Shown: piece after piece, positions 1-5,242 of the stretch
How positions within the stretch are numbered: position 1 is the first letter of the stretch
How the letters are laid out: each line of letters begins with the position of its first letter
NCBI GenBank assembly: GCA_021845835.1
Contig: JAJZVE010000299.1
Span: 1-6,147, forward strand
DNA from: Pseudomonadota bacterium
GTDB lineage: Bacteria > Pseudomonadota > Alphaproteobacteria > Acetobacterales > Acetobacteraceae
DNA: 6,147 nt
Direction: 5' to 3'
Position numbers and translations under genes: made by a program
The notes under the pieces: model-generated
What the model was told of the DNA's origin: nothing
The model's input: the letters and a program-made list of their open reading frames with translations, nothing else
Databases searched by the model: none

Positions 1-120
1 GCGGTGAGCGATATGACCCGAATGACCGCGCAGACGCTGGTCCGCCAGCTCGAGCTGTCCGGCCTGGTGGTGATGAAGCGCCCGCCCGCGCCACCGCAGG
101 GCAGGCCGATGCGGCGGTAG
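1..120 (+). CDS. C-terminal end of an unidentified protein (5' end outside window)
   Basis: An open frame enters from the left edge and stops at TAG 118-120, giving 39 residues. They contain a stretch resembling the recognition and wing part of a winged-helix domain (TAQTLVRQLELSGLVVMKRP), then a short Pro/Arg-rich tail. The pattern 'LVRQLE.SGLV' recurs in several helix-turn-helix families, so a DNA-binding role is possible, but the fragment is too short to name. The next gene starts 8 nt after the stop on the same strand, so the two are probably co-transcribed. The frame lies upstream of position 1 and cannot be checked further here. Confidence 0.5.
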   Translation, partial: AVSDMTRMTAQTLVRQLELSGLVVMKRPPAPPQGRPMRR

Positions 121-128
121 CCTGGGGC

Positions 129-398
129 ATGGGCGACCGCATTCTGACGGCCGAGGTCGCGCAAGCCCTGCAGCGCGAGAGCGCGCAGGAAGGGGAACTG
201 CTGGCCTGGATCGTCATCGGCGGCGAGGGCGAGGTCGTGGCGCGGCCCGTCACCTCCGGCCGTGGCGCCCTGCCCTATGTGCCGGTCGCCGACACGCTGG
301 AGGCGTTGCGGGCGCAGATGCCGGCCGGACTGGTGCGCGCAACAGAGACGCCGATGGACCCGGACCGGGTGCTGGAAATCTGGTACGCCCCTGAATAG
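129..398 (+). CDS. Small hypothetical protein, 89 aa
   Basis: The ATG lies 8 nt after the preceding stop, with only a weak GGGG-type ribosome site. The product is an acidic, soluble-looking 89-residue protein with no signal peptide or membrane segment. Residues 1-20 look helical (LTAEVAQALQRESAQEGE). Residues 22-42 look like a beta hairpin (LLAWIVIGGEGEVVARPV). The protein ends in LEIWYAPE. I recognise no family or catalytic motif. Its tight spacing to the upstream HTH-like fragment suggests one operon, and a strong GC hairpin begins 16 nt after its stop. A long frame on the opposite strand covers part of it but lacks protein-like composition, so this strand is preferred. Confidence 0.6.
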   Translation: MGDRILTAEVAQALQRESAQEGELLAWIVIGGEGEVVARPVTSGRGALPYVPVADTLEALRAQMPAGLVRATETPMDPDRVLEIWYAPE

Positions 399-414
399 GG
401 CGGCTGACAGGGAA

Positions 415-444
415 CGCCCCGGCGCGCGAAGCGCAGCCGGGGCG
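415..444 (+). terminator. GC-rich hairpin after the 129-398 gene, possible terminator
   Basis: CGCCCCGGC (415-423) pairs perfectly with GCCGGGGCG (436-444). Inside it, GCGC-GAA-GCGC (424-434) adds four more pairs around a GAA loop, with one bulged A. It begins 16 nt after the stop of the small gene. There is no T-run, so this is not a classic intrinsic terminator. It could be a Rho-assisted or mRNA 3'-end stabilising structure. Confidence 0.35.
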
Positions 445-580
445 AGGCTGGGGAGGAAACACCTGCCCTTCTACGCCCGGCCCTGCACCGCGGTGACCCA
501 GATCACAATCAGAGAAGATCAGTGATGGTTCGCGCTCCGGGTCAACGCCGGTCAGCCTGTACCGCAGGCGCCGGTCTGAC

Positions 581-608
581 TTGCAAAGACGGGACGCCAC
601 CTTAGATT
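581..608 (+). promoter_or_regulatory. Weak candidate sigma-70-type promoter for the 717 gene
   Basis: TTGCAA (581-586) and TAGATT (603-608) are separated by 16 nt, each matching about four of six consensus positions. They lie about 110 nt upstream of the ATG at 717. The match is weak and such pairs arise by chance. Confidence 0.15.
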
Positions 609-716
609 GCAAATCCTGAGCCCTGGCAGAAAATGCCCGGAGATCAGCGGACGCTCTGTACCGTGCCGCCGGTCCGATGCTCCAGGACATTTCCACGCGT
701 CGCGTGAAGCTCCCCC

Positions 717-772
717 ATGACGGATTACGTTGTGACATATCAAAAACTGCTCGGCGCCGCCCGACAGCCTCA
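717..772 (+). pseudogene. 5' fragment of the coiled-coil/AT-hook protein gene, cut by the IS5-family element
   Basis: ATG 717 is preceded by GTGAAG (704-709) with 7 nt spacing, a usable ribosome site. It opens the frame MTDYVVTYQKLLGAARQP, then meets the insertion sequence at 773. Read through into the IS, the frame ends at TGA 819-821, giving a 34-residue dead-end product. If positions 773-1708 (the IS plus one copy of the TCA duplication) are removed, codon 18 (CCT, 768-770) is followed directly by CAC and the frame runs on to the stop at 2415-2417. The restored protein is 254 residues. That frame restoration at the exact target duplication is the evidence that this is the true 5' end of the gene. 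Confidence 0.75.
770..772. repeat. Target-site duplication TCA, left copy
   Basis: TCA (770-772) directly abuts the left terminal repeat of the IS5-family element. An identical TCA (1706-1708) abuts the right one. TNA duplications are typical of the IS427 group. Confidence 0.8.
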
Positions 773-789
773 GAGTCCATCCGGGATCA
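773..789 (+). repeat. Left terminal inverted repeat of the IS5-family element
   Basis: GAGTCCATCCGGGATCA pairs with the right end, which reads GTGTCCATCCGGGAACA on the minus strand. The mismatches are at positions 2 and 15. The last three bases are also the transposase stop codon. Confidence 0.85.
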
Positions 790-1625
790 TTTTCTTTGCT
801 GACATAGCTTTCGGAGCATGAGGCGGACGGAGGCCCACCGAAGGAATGCCAAACCGGTGCGGTTGAGGCACTCCCAGTCTTTGGCCAATCGGCGACATCG
901 GTTCAGCCAGGCGATTGTGCGCTCGACAATCCATCTTTTCGGAAGGACGACAAACCTGTTGAGGTCGGAGCGCTTGACGATCTCGACGTTGACCTGCGCG
1001 CAGGCGGCGGCCAAGCCGTCGCGGAACTTCGCGCCCTGGTAGCCACTGTCGGCGTAGAGCTTCAGCAGGAAGGGATACAGGCCGAACAGCGCGCTCATCA
1101 GCAACACGCCGCCGTCGCGGTCCTGCATGTCGGCCGCGTGCACGATGGCCTGCATCAGCAGGCCCTGCGTGTCGACCAGGATGTGCCGCTTCTTGCCTTT
1201 TATCTTCTTGCCCGCGTCGTAGCCCGGCGGGTCGACCGAGCGCCCCCCTTTTCCGCGCTCTTGACGCTCTGGCTGTCAATGATCGCCGCTGTCGGACTGG
1301 CGTCACGCCAAGCCAGCTCCCGGCACTGCACGTAGAGCGCGTGATGGATGCGGTCGAGCGTCCCGTCCCAGTCCCAGCGCCGGAAGTAGTCGTTCACCGT
1401 GCTGCGCGGCGGCAAGTCCTTCGGCAATGCCGCCCACTGGCAGCCGGTGCTCAGCACATACATCACGCCGTTCACCACCGACCGCACATCGACCGTCCGC
1501 TTGTTGCCGCCGCGCTTCGCGGGCGGGATCAGCGGGCCGATCAGTGCCCATTCCTCATCGGTCACATCACTCGGGTAGCGCAGGCCACGACGGTCGTAGC
1601 GGGCGCGGTTCTCGGTCGTCCACAT
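787..1625 (-). CDS. IS5-family transposase (IS427 group), expressed by -1 frameshift
   Basis: This transposase catalyses cut-and-paste movement of the surrounding element. Frame A (1625 down to 1200) encodes 141 residues. They carry the IS5 N-terminal region (DUF4096-like; YPSDVTDEEW at 17-26, GCQWAALP at 61-68) and the first catalytic Asp (IIDSQS, D117). Frame B carries the rest of the DDE domain: RHILVD, then LYADSGYQG (second Asp) and WIVERTIAWLNR (Glu), ending at TGA 787-789. The frames join by a -1 slip on G-GGG-GGC (minus strand, 1248-1242), which gives a 279-residue fusion with D117, D193 and E235 all present. The full length fits the family and slippage is usual in this group, so this is programmed expression rather than a broken gene. 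The ATG at 1625 has only a weak ribosome site. Confidence 0.9.
1242..1248 (-). promoter_or_regulatory. Slippery heptamer for programmed -1 frameshifting
   Basis: On the minus strand, frame A reads AAG GGG GGC. Slipping GGG and GGC back by one base re-pairs them as GGG GGG and moves the ribosome into the frame encoding GRSVDPPGYDAGKK and the rest of the DDE domain. Without the slip, frame A ends at TAA 1202-1200 after a scrambled Arg-rich tail. Confidence 0.75.
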
Positions 1626-1688
1626 CCCACGAGCTTCACCAATCCCGCCGCGTCGCCCGAAATCACAACCGATTCAAATCGCTCGCCC

Positions 1689-1705
1689 TGTTCCCGGATG
1701 GACAC
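1689..1705 (-). repeat. Right terminal inverted repeat of the IS5-family element
   Basis: This is the partner of 773-789, and its plus-strand sequence is TGTTCCCGGATGGACAC. It contains an ATG (1698-1700) that is in frame with the interrupted gene to its right. Confidence 0.85.
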
Positions 1706-2417
1706 TCACCAGGATGCTGGTCGCGATTCCGAATTCTCGACGGACGAAAGCATGGAGGCCGGGGTACGCCGCGCCCTTGCACAGATGGGCAAGGTGCCGG
1801 CATCTGTGGCGCATCAGTCGGCGCGTCCCGCCAATCGACCGCGTCATCGCTTCGTGCGCGATGGCGAGGTGCCGGTTGTTGTGCTGCCTCTGCAGCGCGA
1901 GCACCGGGAGCGCGCCGCAGGTCCTGTGACCATGCCGGACCGGCCGGGCGAGAGCCGGCTTGCAGCCGTAGAGGCCTTGCTCCGGGAAGAGCGAGCCGCC
2001 CGCGAGCAGGCCGAGCAGGCATTGCATGCGGCGCAGGCCACGATCCGCGACCTGCAAACCAAGCTGGGGCATGCGGTGCTGGCCCGTGATGAGGCGCTGG
2101 AGGCCGTTCGGGCAGCGGAAGCACGGATGCAGGAATCGGCGGCGCACAGGGCCGACGAACGCCAGCCGCCGCTTCCAGCACCGCAAGCTGGAACATTGGA
2201 AAGACCACGGCGACGAGGGCGGCCGCCCAAATCGTCCCGCATGGCGACGGACATTGACCCGGCACGTACGGGTGCCGACACCGAGCCCCAGGACGTCGCC
2301 ACCCTATCGGAGGCGGCTCCCGTCACGCCTCTTGGCAAACCGGCTGTACGACCGAAGCCGCGGCAGAAGCCGGTGAAATGGTGGGTCGAAGGGTGGCAAT
2401 CTGAATTCGGCTTTTGA
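1698..2417 (+). CDS. Coiled-coil protein with AT-hook-like motif, 5' end replaced by IS (3' part of interrupted gene)
   Basis: Sequence native to the gene runs from 1706 to the stop at 2415-2417. The ATG at 1698 lies in the right end of the IS5-family element and is in frame, giving MDT followed by HQDAGRDSEF. No Shine-Dalgarno sequence precedes it, so expression is uncertain; ATG 1752 is another possible restart. In numbering of the restored 254-residue protein, residues 29-45 are a conserved-looking helix (STDESMEAGVRRALAQM). Residues 101-162 are a heptad-rich Ala/Glu/Arg coiled coil. Residues 186-193 (RRRGRPPK) match the AT-hook core GRP with basic flanks. The tail is basic and aromatic (PVKWWVEGW). 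This suggests a DNA-associated or scaffold role, possibly nucleoid- or plasmid-related. I do not recognise a named family. The open frame extends further left, antisense to the transposase, but that part is not gene sequence. Confidence 0.65.
   Translation: MDTHQDAGRDSEFSTDESMEAGVRRALAQMGKVPASVAHQSARPANRPRHRFVRDGEVPVVVLPLQREHRERAAGPVTMPDRPGESRLAAVEALLREERAAREQAEQALHAAQATIRDLQTKLGHAVLARDEALEAVRAAEARMQESAAHRADERQPPLPAPQAGTLERPRRRGRPPKSSRMATDIDPARTGADTEPQDVATLSEAAPVTPLGKPAVRPKPRQKPVKWWVEGWQSEFGF
1706..1708. repeat. Target-site duplication TCA, right copy
   Basis: Direct repeat of 770-772, immediately outside the right terminal repeat of the IS5-family element. Confidence 0.8.
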
Positions 2418-2619
2418 CGCCGGCACGAGGAGGGCCGCAGACAGCTCATTGATCGATGCTGTCACGGTGCCGTCGGACACTGCACTTCCCCTGCACCCGG
2501 GGGCAACAGGTCATGCGACCCCATGCGCCCCGCCAGTTGCGCAGCCTTGACCGGCAGCACCAGGTGATCCAGGCTGACCTTGTAACGACTTCTGTCCGTG
2601 GATTGCGTGGCGAGGCAGC
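2418..2619. other. Intergenic region with a small hairpin, no gene seen
   Basis: No convincing coding frame lies in this gap of about 200 nt. GACAGC (2440-2445) and GCTGTC (2458-2463) form a 6-bp hairpin soon after the stop of the coiled-coil gene, without a T-run. A GC block around 2484-2500 could fold weakly. A promoter for the small-gene cluster should lie here, but I cannot pick one out. Confidence 0.4.
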
Positions 2620-2820
2620 TTGGACGAGATCGATATCTGGCGTACTGCCAAACTGCTGATCGACCAACGCGGCCTGCATGCGCAGTATGATGCCATGCTT
2701 CGTGCGTCCGAATTGAAGGCGCAAGGCGATGCGGCCGGTGCCGCCGTGTGGTTGCGCGTGTTCGACGCGATCGATGAGCTGTGGCGCACGGAACGGCTGA
2801 CCGGCGAATCCCTGCAGTAG
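2620..2820 (+). CDS. Small DUF6961-like protein, 66 aa
   Basis: The TTG start at 2620 is preceded by GAGG (2612-2615). An in-frame stop at 2575-2577 leaves no ATG or GTG upstream, so TTG is the only reasonable start. The protein begins MDEIDIWRTAKLLIDQRG and continues as a second helix with AVWLRVFDAIDELWRTE. This two-helix pattern (W..A..L...HG / A...GD..G...W..I...I..L) resembles small alphaproteobacterial proteins of the DUF6961 type, recalled from memory and not searched. Function is unknown. It is the first gene of a closely spaced set of small genes, and the next start is 7 nt after its stop. Confidence 0.65.
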   Translation: MDEIDIWRTAKLLIDQRGLHAQYDAMLRASELKAQGDAAGAAVWLRVFDAIDELWRTERLTGESLQ

Positions 2821-2827
2821 GTCGTGC

Positions 2828-3058
2828 ATGAGCCAGGATGACGCCCCAGGTGGGATGACCTGCGATATCGAGGCCGACCTTTGCTCCCTCGCCCTCAATG
2901 ACGCCGCCGCGGTCCTGACGTTCCTGGGCACGCAGGGCGAGCGGATCAGTGTCACCATGCCGCCGATGATGCTGGAGACGTTGGGGCAGCAGATTGCGGC
3001 GATGCGTTCGCGCCTGCCTGGGCGGTGGTCGCCCGCGGGGAGGACCGGCCGATCGTGA
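2828..3058 (+). CDS. Small hypothetical protein, 76 aa
   Basis: ATG 2828 follows the previous stop by 7 nt with a weak AGG-type site, so translation is probably coupled. Residues 11-60 look like a folded core (MTCDIEADLCSLALNDAAAV, then LTFLGTQGERISVTMPPMML and LETLGQQIAAMRSRL). The last 15 residues (PGRWSPAGRTGRS) are low-complexity and basic, unlike the core. The C-terminus could be altered by a frameshift near 3010-3020, or be natural. I recognise no family. Its stop overlaps the next start as TGATG (3056-3060). Confidence 0.55.
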   Translation: MSQDDAPGGMTCDIEADLCSLALNDAAAVLTFLGTQGERISVTMPPMMLETLGQQIAAMRSRLPGRWSPAGRTGRS

Positions 3059-3162
3059 TGGGTGTGCGGACCAGCTGGCAGCAGCCCGACGCTTCCATCT
3101 GCGCGCCTGCCTGTGGCAGTCCCGATGGTCTGCCACAGGCAGGCCATCGGGACTGGGCCTGA
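3058..3162 (+). CDS. Possible 34-aa ORF overlapping the preceding stop
   Basis: ATG 3058 overlaps the previous stop (TGATG), and GTG 3055 in the same frame is another possible start. GGGGAGGA (3037-3044) lies upstream with rather long spacing. The product, MGVRTSWQQPDASICAPACG followed by a short tail, stops at TGA 3160-3162. That is in the same frame as, and 18 nt before, the ATG of the next gene. Its second half is encoded by the interlocking inverted repeats at 3105-3155, so codon content there may reflect the repeat and not selection on protein. It may be a coupled leader peptide, a remnant N-terminus of the next gene, or chance. Confidence 0.3.
   Translation: MGVRTSWQQPDASICAPACGSPDGLPQAGHRDWA
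3105..3155. repeat. Two interlocking perfect inverted repeats (15 bp and 12 bp)
   Basis: GCCTGCCTGTGGCAG (3105-3119) pairs perfectly with CTGCCACAGGCAGGC (3130-3144). CAGTCCCGATGG (3117-3128), which is mostly the loop of the first hairpin, pairs perfectly with CCATCGGGACTG (3144-3155) just downstream. The arm order is A-B-A'-B'. The full helices cannot form together because there is no linker across the 15-bp stem, so the RNA would have two alternative hairpins or a partial pseudoknot. The element ends 25 nt before the ATG at 3181. It could control that gene, be a small REP-like element, or be a template-switch product. Confidence 0.8.
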
Positions 3163-3180
3163 ACGTGGAACCTGCAGTCG

Positions 3181-3438
3181 ATGACTTACGACACCGAATT
3201 GGCCGGCTGCTTTGATGGTGCCGACCTGCTGTTCGCCGCCAGTCCAGACAGCCAGGACCGCGCGTATGTCTGGCTCGGCGAGTTGCGCCGCCGGCAGGCG
3301 TCCTGGGCCGAGGTGAGGGCGCAGGTGGAAGAATTCCTTCGCGAGCGCAAAGCGCCCGTGTTTCACGTCCTCGACGAACTCGAACGGGTCAAGCGGCTAT
3401 TGGGTCCATGGCTATCCGCTCCCGCCAACGACGGATAG
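3181..3438 (+). CDS. Small hypothetical protein, 85 aa
   Basis: ATG 3181 is the first start after an in-frame TGA at 3160-3162, and its ribosome site is weak. The protein is soluble and mostly helical. An N-terminal part (MTYDTELAGCFDGADLLFAA) is followed by DRAYVWLGELRRRQASWAEV, then a basic/acidic helix (RAQVEEFLRERKAP) and a C-terminal helix ending LLGPWLSAPANDG. There is no signal peptide, metal motif or known catalytic motif, and I recognise no family. It is the last of the small-gene cluster, preceded by the interlocking repeats and followed 3 nt later by a hairpin. Confidence 0.6.
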   Translation: MTYDTELAGCFDGADLLFAASPDSQDRAYVWLGELRRRQASWAEVRAQVEEFLRERKAPVFHVLDELERVKRLLGPWLSAPANDG

Positions 3439-3441
3439 AGG

Positions 3442-3460
3442 TGCACTGGCTTCCAGTGCA
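3442..3460 (+). terminator. Hairpin after the small-gene cluster, possible terminator
   Basis: TGCACTGG (3442-3449) pairs perfectly with CCAGTGCA (3453-3460) around a CTT loop, 3 nt after the stop at 3436-3438. The stem is tight but lacks a T-run. It separates the small genes from the original endonuclease start at 3486. Confidence 0.4.
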
Positions 3461-3485
3461 GACAGGCTACGTCTAGACGATATCG

Positions 3486-3521
3486 ATGATCCGAAATTTC
3501 CGAAGATTCGCCGCGCTGGTG
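3486..3521 (+). pseudogene. Original 5' end of the endonuclease gene, cut off by the ISL3 element
   Basis: ATG 3486 begins MIRNFRRFAALV. The last eight bases (3514-3521) are the target duplication. Joining 3521 to 5321 gives MIRNFRRFAALVGAVAALGF and continues to TPAAAGC. This is a textbook signal peptide: a basic n-region RNFRR, a hydrophobic core and an AxA site. The full protein would have 235 residues. As it stands, translation from 3486 runs into the IS and stops at TAA 3645-3647. A 10-bp palindrome CGTCTAGACG (3470-3479) lies just upstream. No clear ribosome site is visible, which slightly weakens the start call. Confidence 0.75.
3514..3521. repeat. 8-bp target-site duplication CGCTGGTG, left copy
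   Basis: Exact direct repeat of 5313-5320, sitting immediately outside the terminal inverted repeats of the ISL3-family element. Eight bp is the usual duplication length for ISL3. Confidence 0.85.
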
Positions 3522-3591
3522 TGTAGCGCGACAGGCCGTATGGCCGGGGAGCGACAGCTTGGGGATCTTCCGCATTCCTGGTGCAGGCGGG
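3522..3591 (+). repeat. Left end of the ISL3 element, long composite inverted repeat
   Basis: This end pairs with 5243-5312. Two GCGACAG motifs (3528-3534 and 3551-3557) are spaced 23 bp apart, followed by a perfect 31-bp block (3561-3591). The repeated motif at about two helical turns suggests paired transposase-binding sites, an inference. Confidence 0.75.
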
Positions 3592-3607
3592 TGACTGGAT
3601 TGGTCTC

Positions 3608-5179
3608 TCATGCAGCGGCGAGAATGCGCTTTCGCAATAGATCATAATGTGCCCGGCCATACATCTGGCGCTTGATGGTCTTCACGCGGTTGATCTGCCC
3701 CTCGACCGGGCTCGTGCTCCAGGGCTCGACGATACCGGCACGCACCGCTGCGGCGTCGCGGGTGATGCCGATTGCGAAACTGGCAAGTTCACTGTGCCTG
3801 GCGGCGGTGAGCCATTCGTCGAGGTCGCAGGCATCACGTGTACGGAACATCGTGGCGAAGCGCTTCGCCAGGTCAGCGGCCTGCGCAAGCGCTGGCGCGA
3901 TCTCTCTCAGCTTGTCGATGAATGTCCGCTCAGTGCTCGCGACCGGTTCGGTGTTCATGCCGAGGAGCCACGCACAGCGCCGGTGCGAAGGCGCCGGCCA
4001 AGTCGCAGTGTTCATCACGCATGGCGTGCGACGCGCAGCGGCCCAGCGACGCACGGTCTGCACGCTGCCGGTGAAACCCTGGGACAAGAGCGCCGCGTGC
4101 AGCGCAACGGCGTTGCGGCATCCCTCCTGCCAGCGCCGCTTCAGGTCCGCCTTGAACGGCGTCAGCAAGCTGGTGGCGCCTGGACGGCGATGCTGCGGTT
4201 CACCATCCGCCGCCAACCAGCGCTCGACCGTGCGCTTGCTCACCCCCAGTCTCGGCGCGATCAGACGCGGCGGTACACCGCTCGCGTGCAGGCGTTGGAT
4301 CTCTGCATAACGGTCACGGCGGTGCTCGCGCCGGGAGCGGCGCAGGACCGCCAGTTGCGTCTCCTTCGCGACCACCTTCTCTGGTGCGGGATACAGGGCC
4401 GTTGCGACGGCCGCGGCGGCGGTCCCGATCGCCTTGCGGTGCCGGGCGACAGCCTGGCGCAAGGCGTCACCGAGGTTGTGGAGCAGATGCCAGCGATCCG
4501 CGACCTGAACCGCACCGGGTGCCCCTTGCCGGATGCCGTCCGCATAGACGCTCGCCCGATCCCGGGCGATCACGGCCACACTGGGATGGCGCTGCAGCCA
4601 GGCGGCAATCGTGCCGGTGGCGCGGTCAGGGAGCAGATCGATGATCTTTCCCCGCTCCAGGTCACACAGGATCGTGCCATAGCGTAGTCCGCGCCGCCAT
4701 GCCCACTCGTCGATGCCAAGCACCCGCGGTGGTGGGGATGGCGCGAGTGCCACCAATCGGACAAGGCGCAAGACGGTGTCGCCGCTGACTGGCATGGCGA
4801 GTGCAGTCGCCAAGCGTGCGCCAGGCTCCCCGCCCAGCGCCAGCCCGATCCGGCGCTGGCTGTCGGCCAGCCGCGATGTGCGGCGGGCCTGGACGGAGGC
4901 GATGTGCGGCAGGCGCTCGGCGAAGATCCGACGCGGGCAGGTTGCCGTGTCGCAGCGGAAACGACGGGCCTCGACCTGGAGACGGACGACGCGTCCCTGA
5001 TGCGGCAGGTCGGCGAGGGTGCGGAGATACTGGCTATGCCGTCGGACCGATCGCTTGCCGCAAGCAGGGCACACCGCGGATCTGGACGTTGACGCGGCCA
5101 GGATGGTGAGATGATCGGAGTCGGGCACGATCTGCCGGATGGACAGTCCCGGCAGGAGCAGCGGAAGAGAGTGGGACAA
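3608..5179 (-). CDS. ISL3-family transposase, 523 aa
   Basis: This transposase moves the 3522-5312 element. The N-terminus has the ISL3 zinc-binding region: C37PACG with C40, then C76 and C81. A helix-turn-helix follows at about 120-142. The DDE domain shows VLGIDEWAW (D157), VIARDRASVYADG (203-215), VADRWHLLHNL (D228) and, near the end, SPVEGQINRVKTIKRQMYGR (E493). A second HTH-like insert at about 290-330 (LIAPRLGVSKRTVERWL) is found in the longer members of the family. The TTG start at 5179 is chosen because an in-frame TGA lies four codons upstream and the family N-terminus begins here; GGAG sits about 14 nt upstream. No frameshift or missing catalytic residue was seen. Confidence 0.92.
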   Translation of the reverse strand: MSHSLPLLLPGLSIRQIVPDSDHLTILAASTSRSAVCPACGKRSVRRHSQYLRTLADLPHQGRVVRLQVEARRFRCDTATCPRRIFAERLPHIASVQARRTSRLADSQRRIGLALGGEPGARLATALAMPVSGDTVLRLVRLVALAPSPPPRVLGIDEWAWRRGLRYGTILCDLERGKIIDLLPDRATGTIAAWLQRHPSVAVIARDRASVYADGIRQGAPGAVQVADRWHLLHNLGDALRQAVARHRKAIGTAAAAVATALYPAPEKVVAKETQLAVLRRSRREHRRDRYAEIQRLHASGVPPRLIAPRLGVSKRTVERWLAADGEPQHRRPGATSLLTPFKADLKRRWQEGCRNAVALHAALLSQGFTGSVQTVRRWAAARRTPCVMNTATWPAPSHRRCAWLLGMNTEPVASTERTFIDKLREIAPALAQAADLAKRFATMFRTRDACDLDEWLTAARHSELASFAIGITRDAAAVRAGIVEPWSTSPVEGQINRVKTIKRQMYGRAHYDLLRKRILAAA

Positions 5180-5198
5180 TCGGGGTAATCAGAACTCC

Positions 5199-5218
5199 AG
5201 GAGGAAGATTCTCATATG
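5199..5218 (+). promoter_or_regulatory. Strong ribosome-binding site and alternative ATG inside the ISL3 right end
   Basis: AGGAGG (5199-5204) precedes ATG 5216-5218 by 11 nt. This frame is open through to the endonuclease, so it would add 27 residues (MEIHPRNTHPACTRNAEDPL and 7 more) ahead of Met 5297. Such an extension would bury the signal peptide. I therefore prefer 5297 as start, though 5216 has the better ribosome site. Confidence 0.35.
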
Positions 5219-5242
5219 GAAATTCACCCCCGAAATACCCAC

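Larger units (their letters stand above)
399..716. other. Intergenic region with hairpins and short repeats, no gene seen
   Basis: This stretch of about 318 nt has no convincing gene on either strand. It holds a strong GC hairpin at 415-444 and a 10-bp palindrome CACCGCGGTG at 486-495. A small hairpin (GCCTG 555-559, CAGGC 565-569) is bracketed by two CGCCGGTC copies (546-553 and 569-576). Two TTGCAAA heptamers lie at 581-587 and 607-613. These may be control elements for the gene starting at 717, but no specific regulator can be named. Confidence 0.5.
773..1705 (-). mobile_element. Complete IS5-family (IS427-type) insertion sequence, 933 bp
   Basis: The element has 17-bp imperfect terminal inverted repeats (773-789 and 1689-1705; 15 of 17 match, core GTCCATCCGGGA), a TCA duplication on both sides, and a single transposase region read on the minus strand in two frames. 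Its length, end structure, TNA duplication and frameshifted DDE transposase all fit the IS427 group of IS5. The transposase stop (787-789) lies inside the left terminal repeat, a compact arrangement common in this group. Both ends and all three catalytic residues are intact, so it may be active. It interrupts the gene starting at 717. Confidence 0.9.

Noticed and set aside
524..604. 26-aa reading frame with a GAGAAG ribosome-like site
   Set aside because: Too short, with no protein-like features, and it runs through the small repeats. Probably chance.
250..780. 176-aa minus-strand frame
   Set aside because: It overlaps the small gene at 129-398 and the intergenic hairpins, and its Arg/Pro/Ala-rich composition shows no motif or ribosome site.
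1341..1697. Long leftward extension of the coiled-coil protein frame
   Set aside because: This part is antisense to the IS5 transposase and inside the mobile element. The true 5' end of the gene is at 717.
3105..3152. Classic H-type pseudoknot with both full stems
   Set aside because: There are no spare linker bases to cross the 15-bp first stem, so only alternative hairpins or a shortened pseudoknot are possible.
2446..3366. 306-aa open frame on the minus strand across the small-gene cluster
   Set aside because: Its composition is Arg/Pro/His-rich shadow-like, with no recognisable motif. It runs antisense to three closely spaced plus-strand frames that look more protein-like and have sensible spacing.
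3647..4687. 346-aa open frame on the plus strand
   Set aside because: It lies entirely antisense to the clear ISL3 transposase. It is a GC-rich shadow frame.
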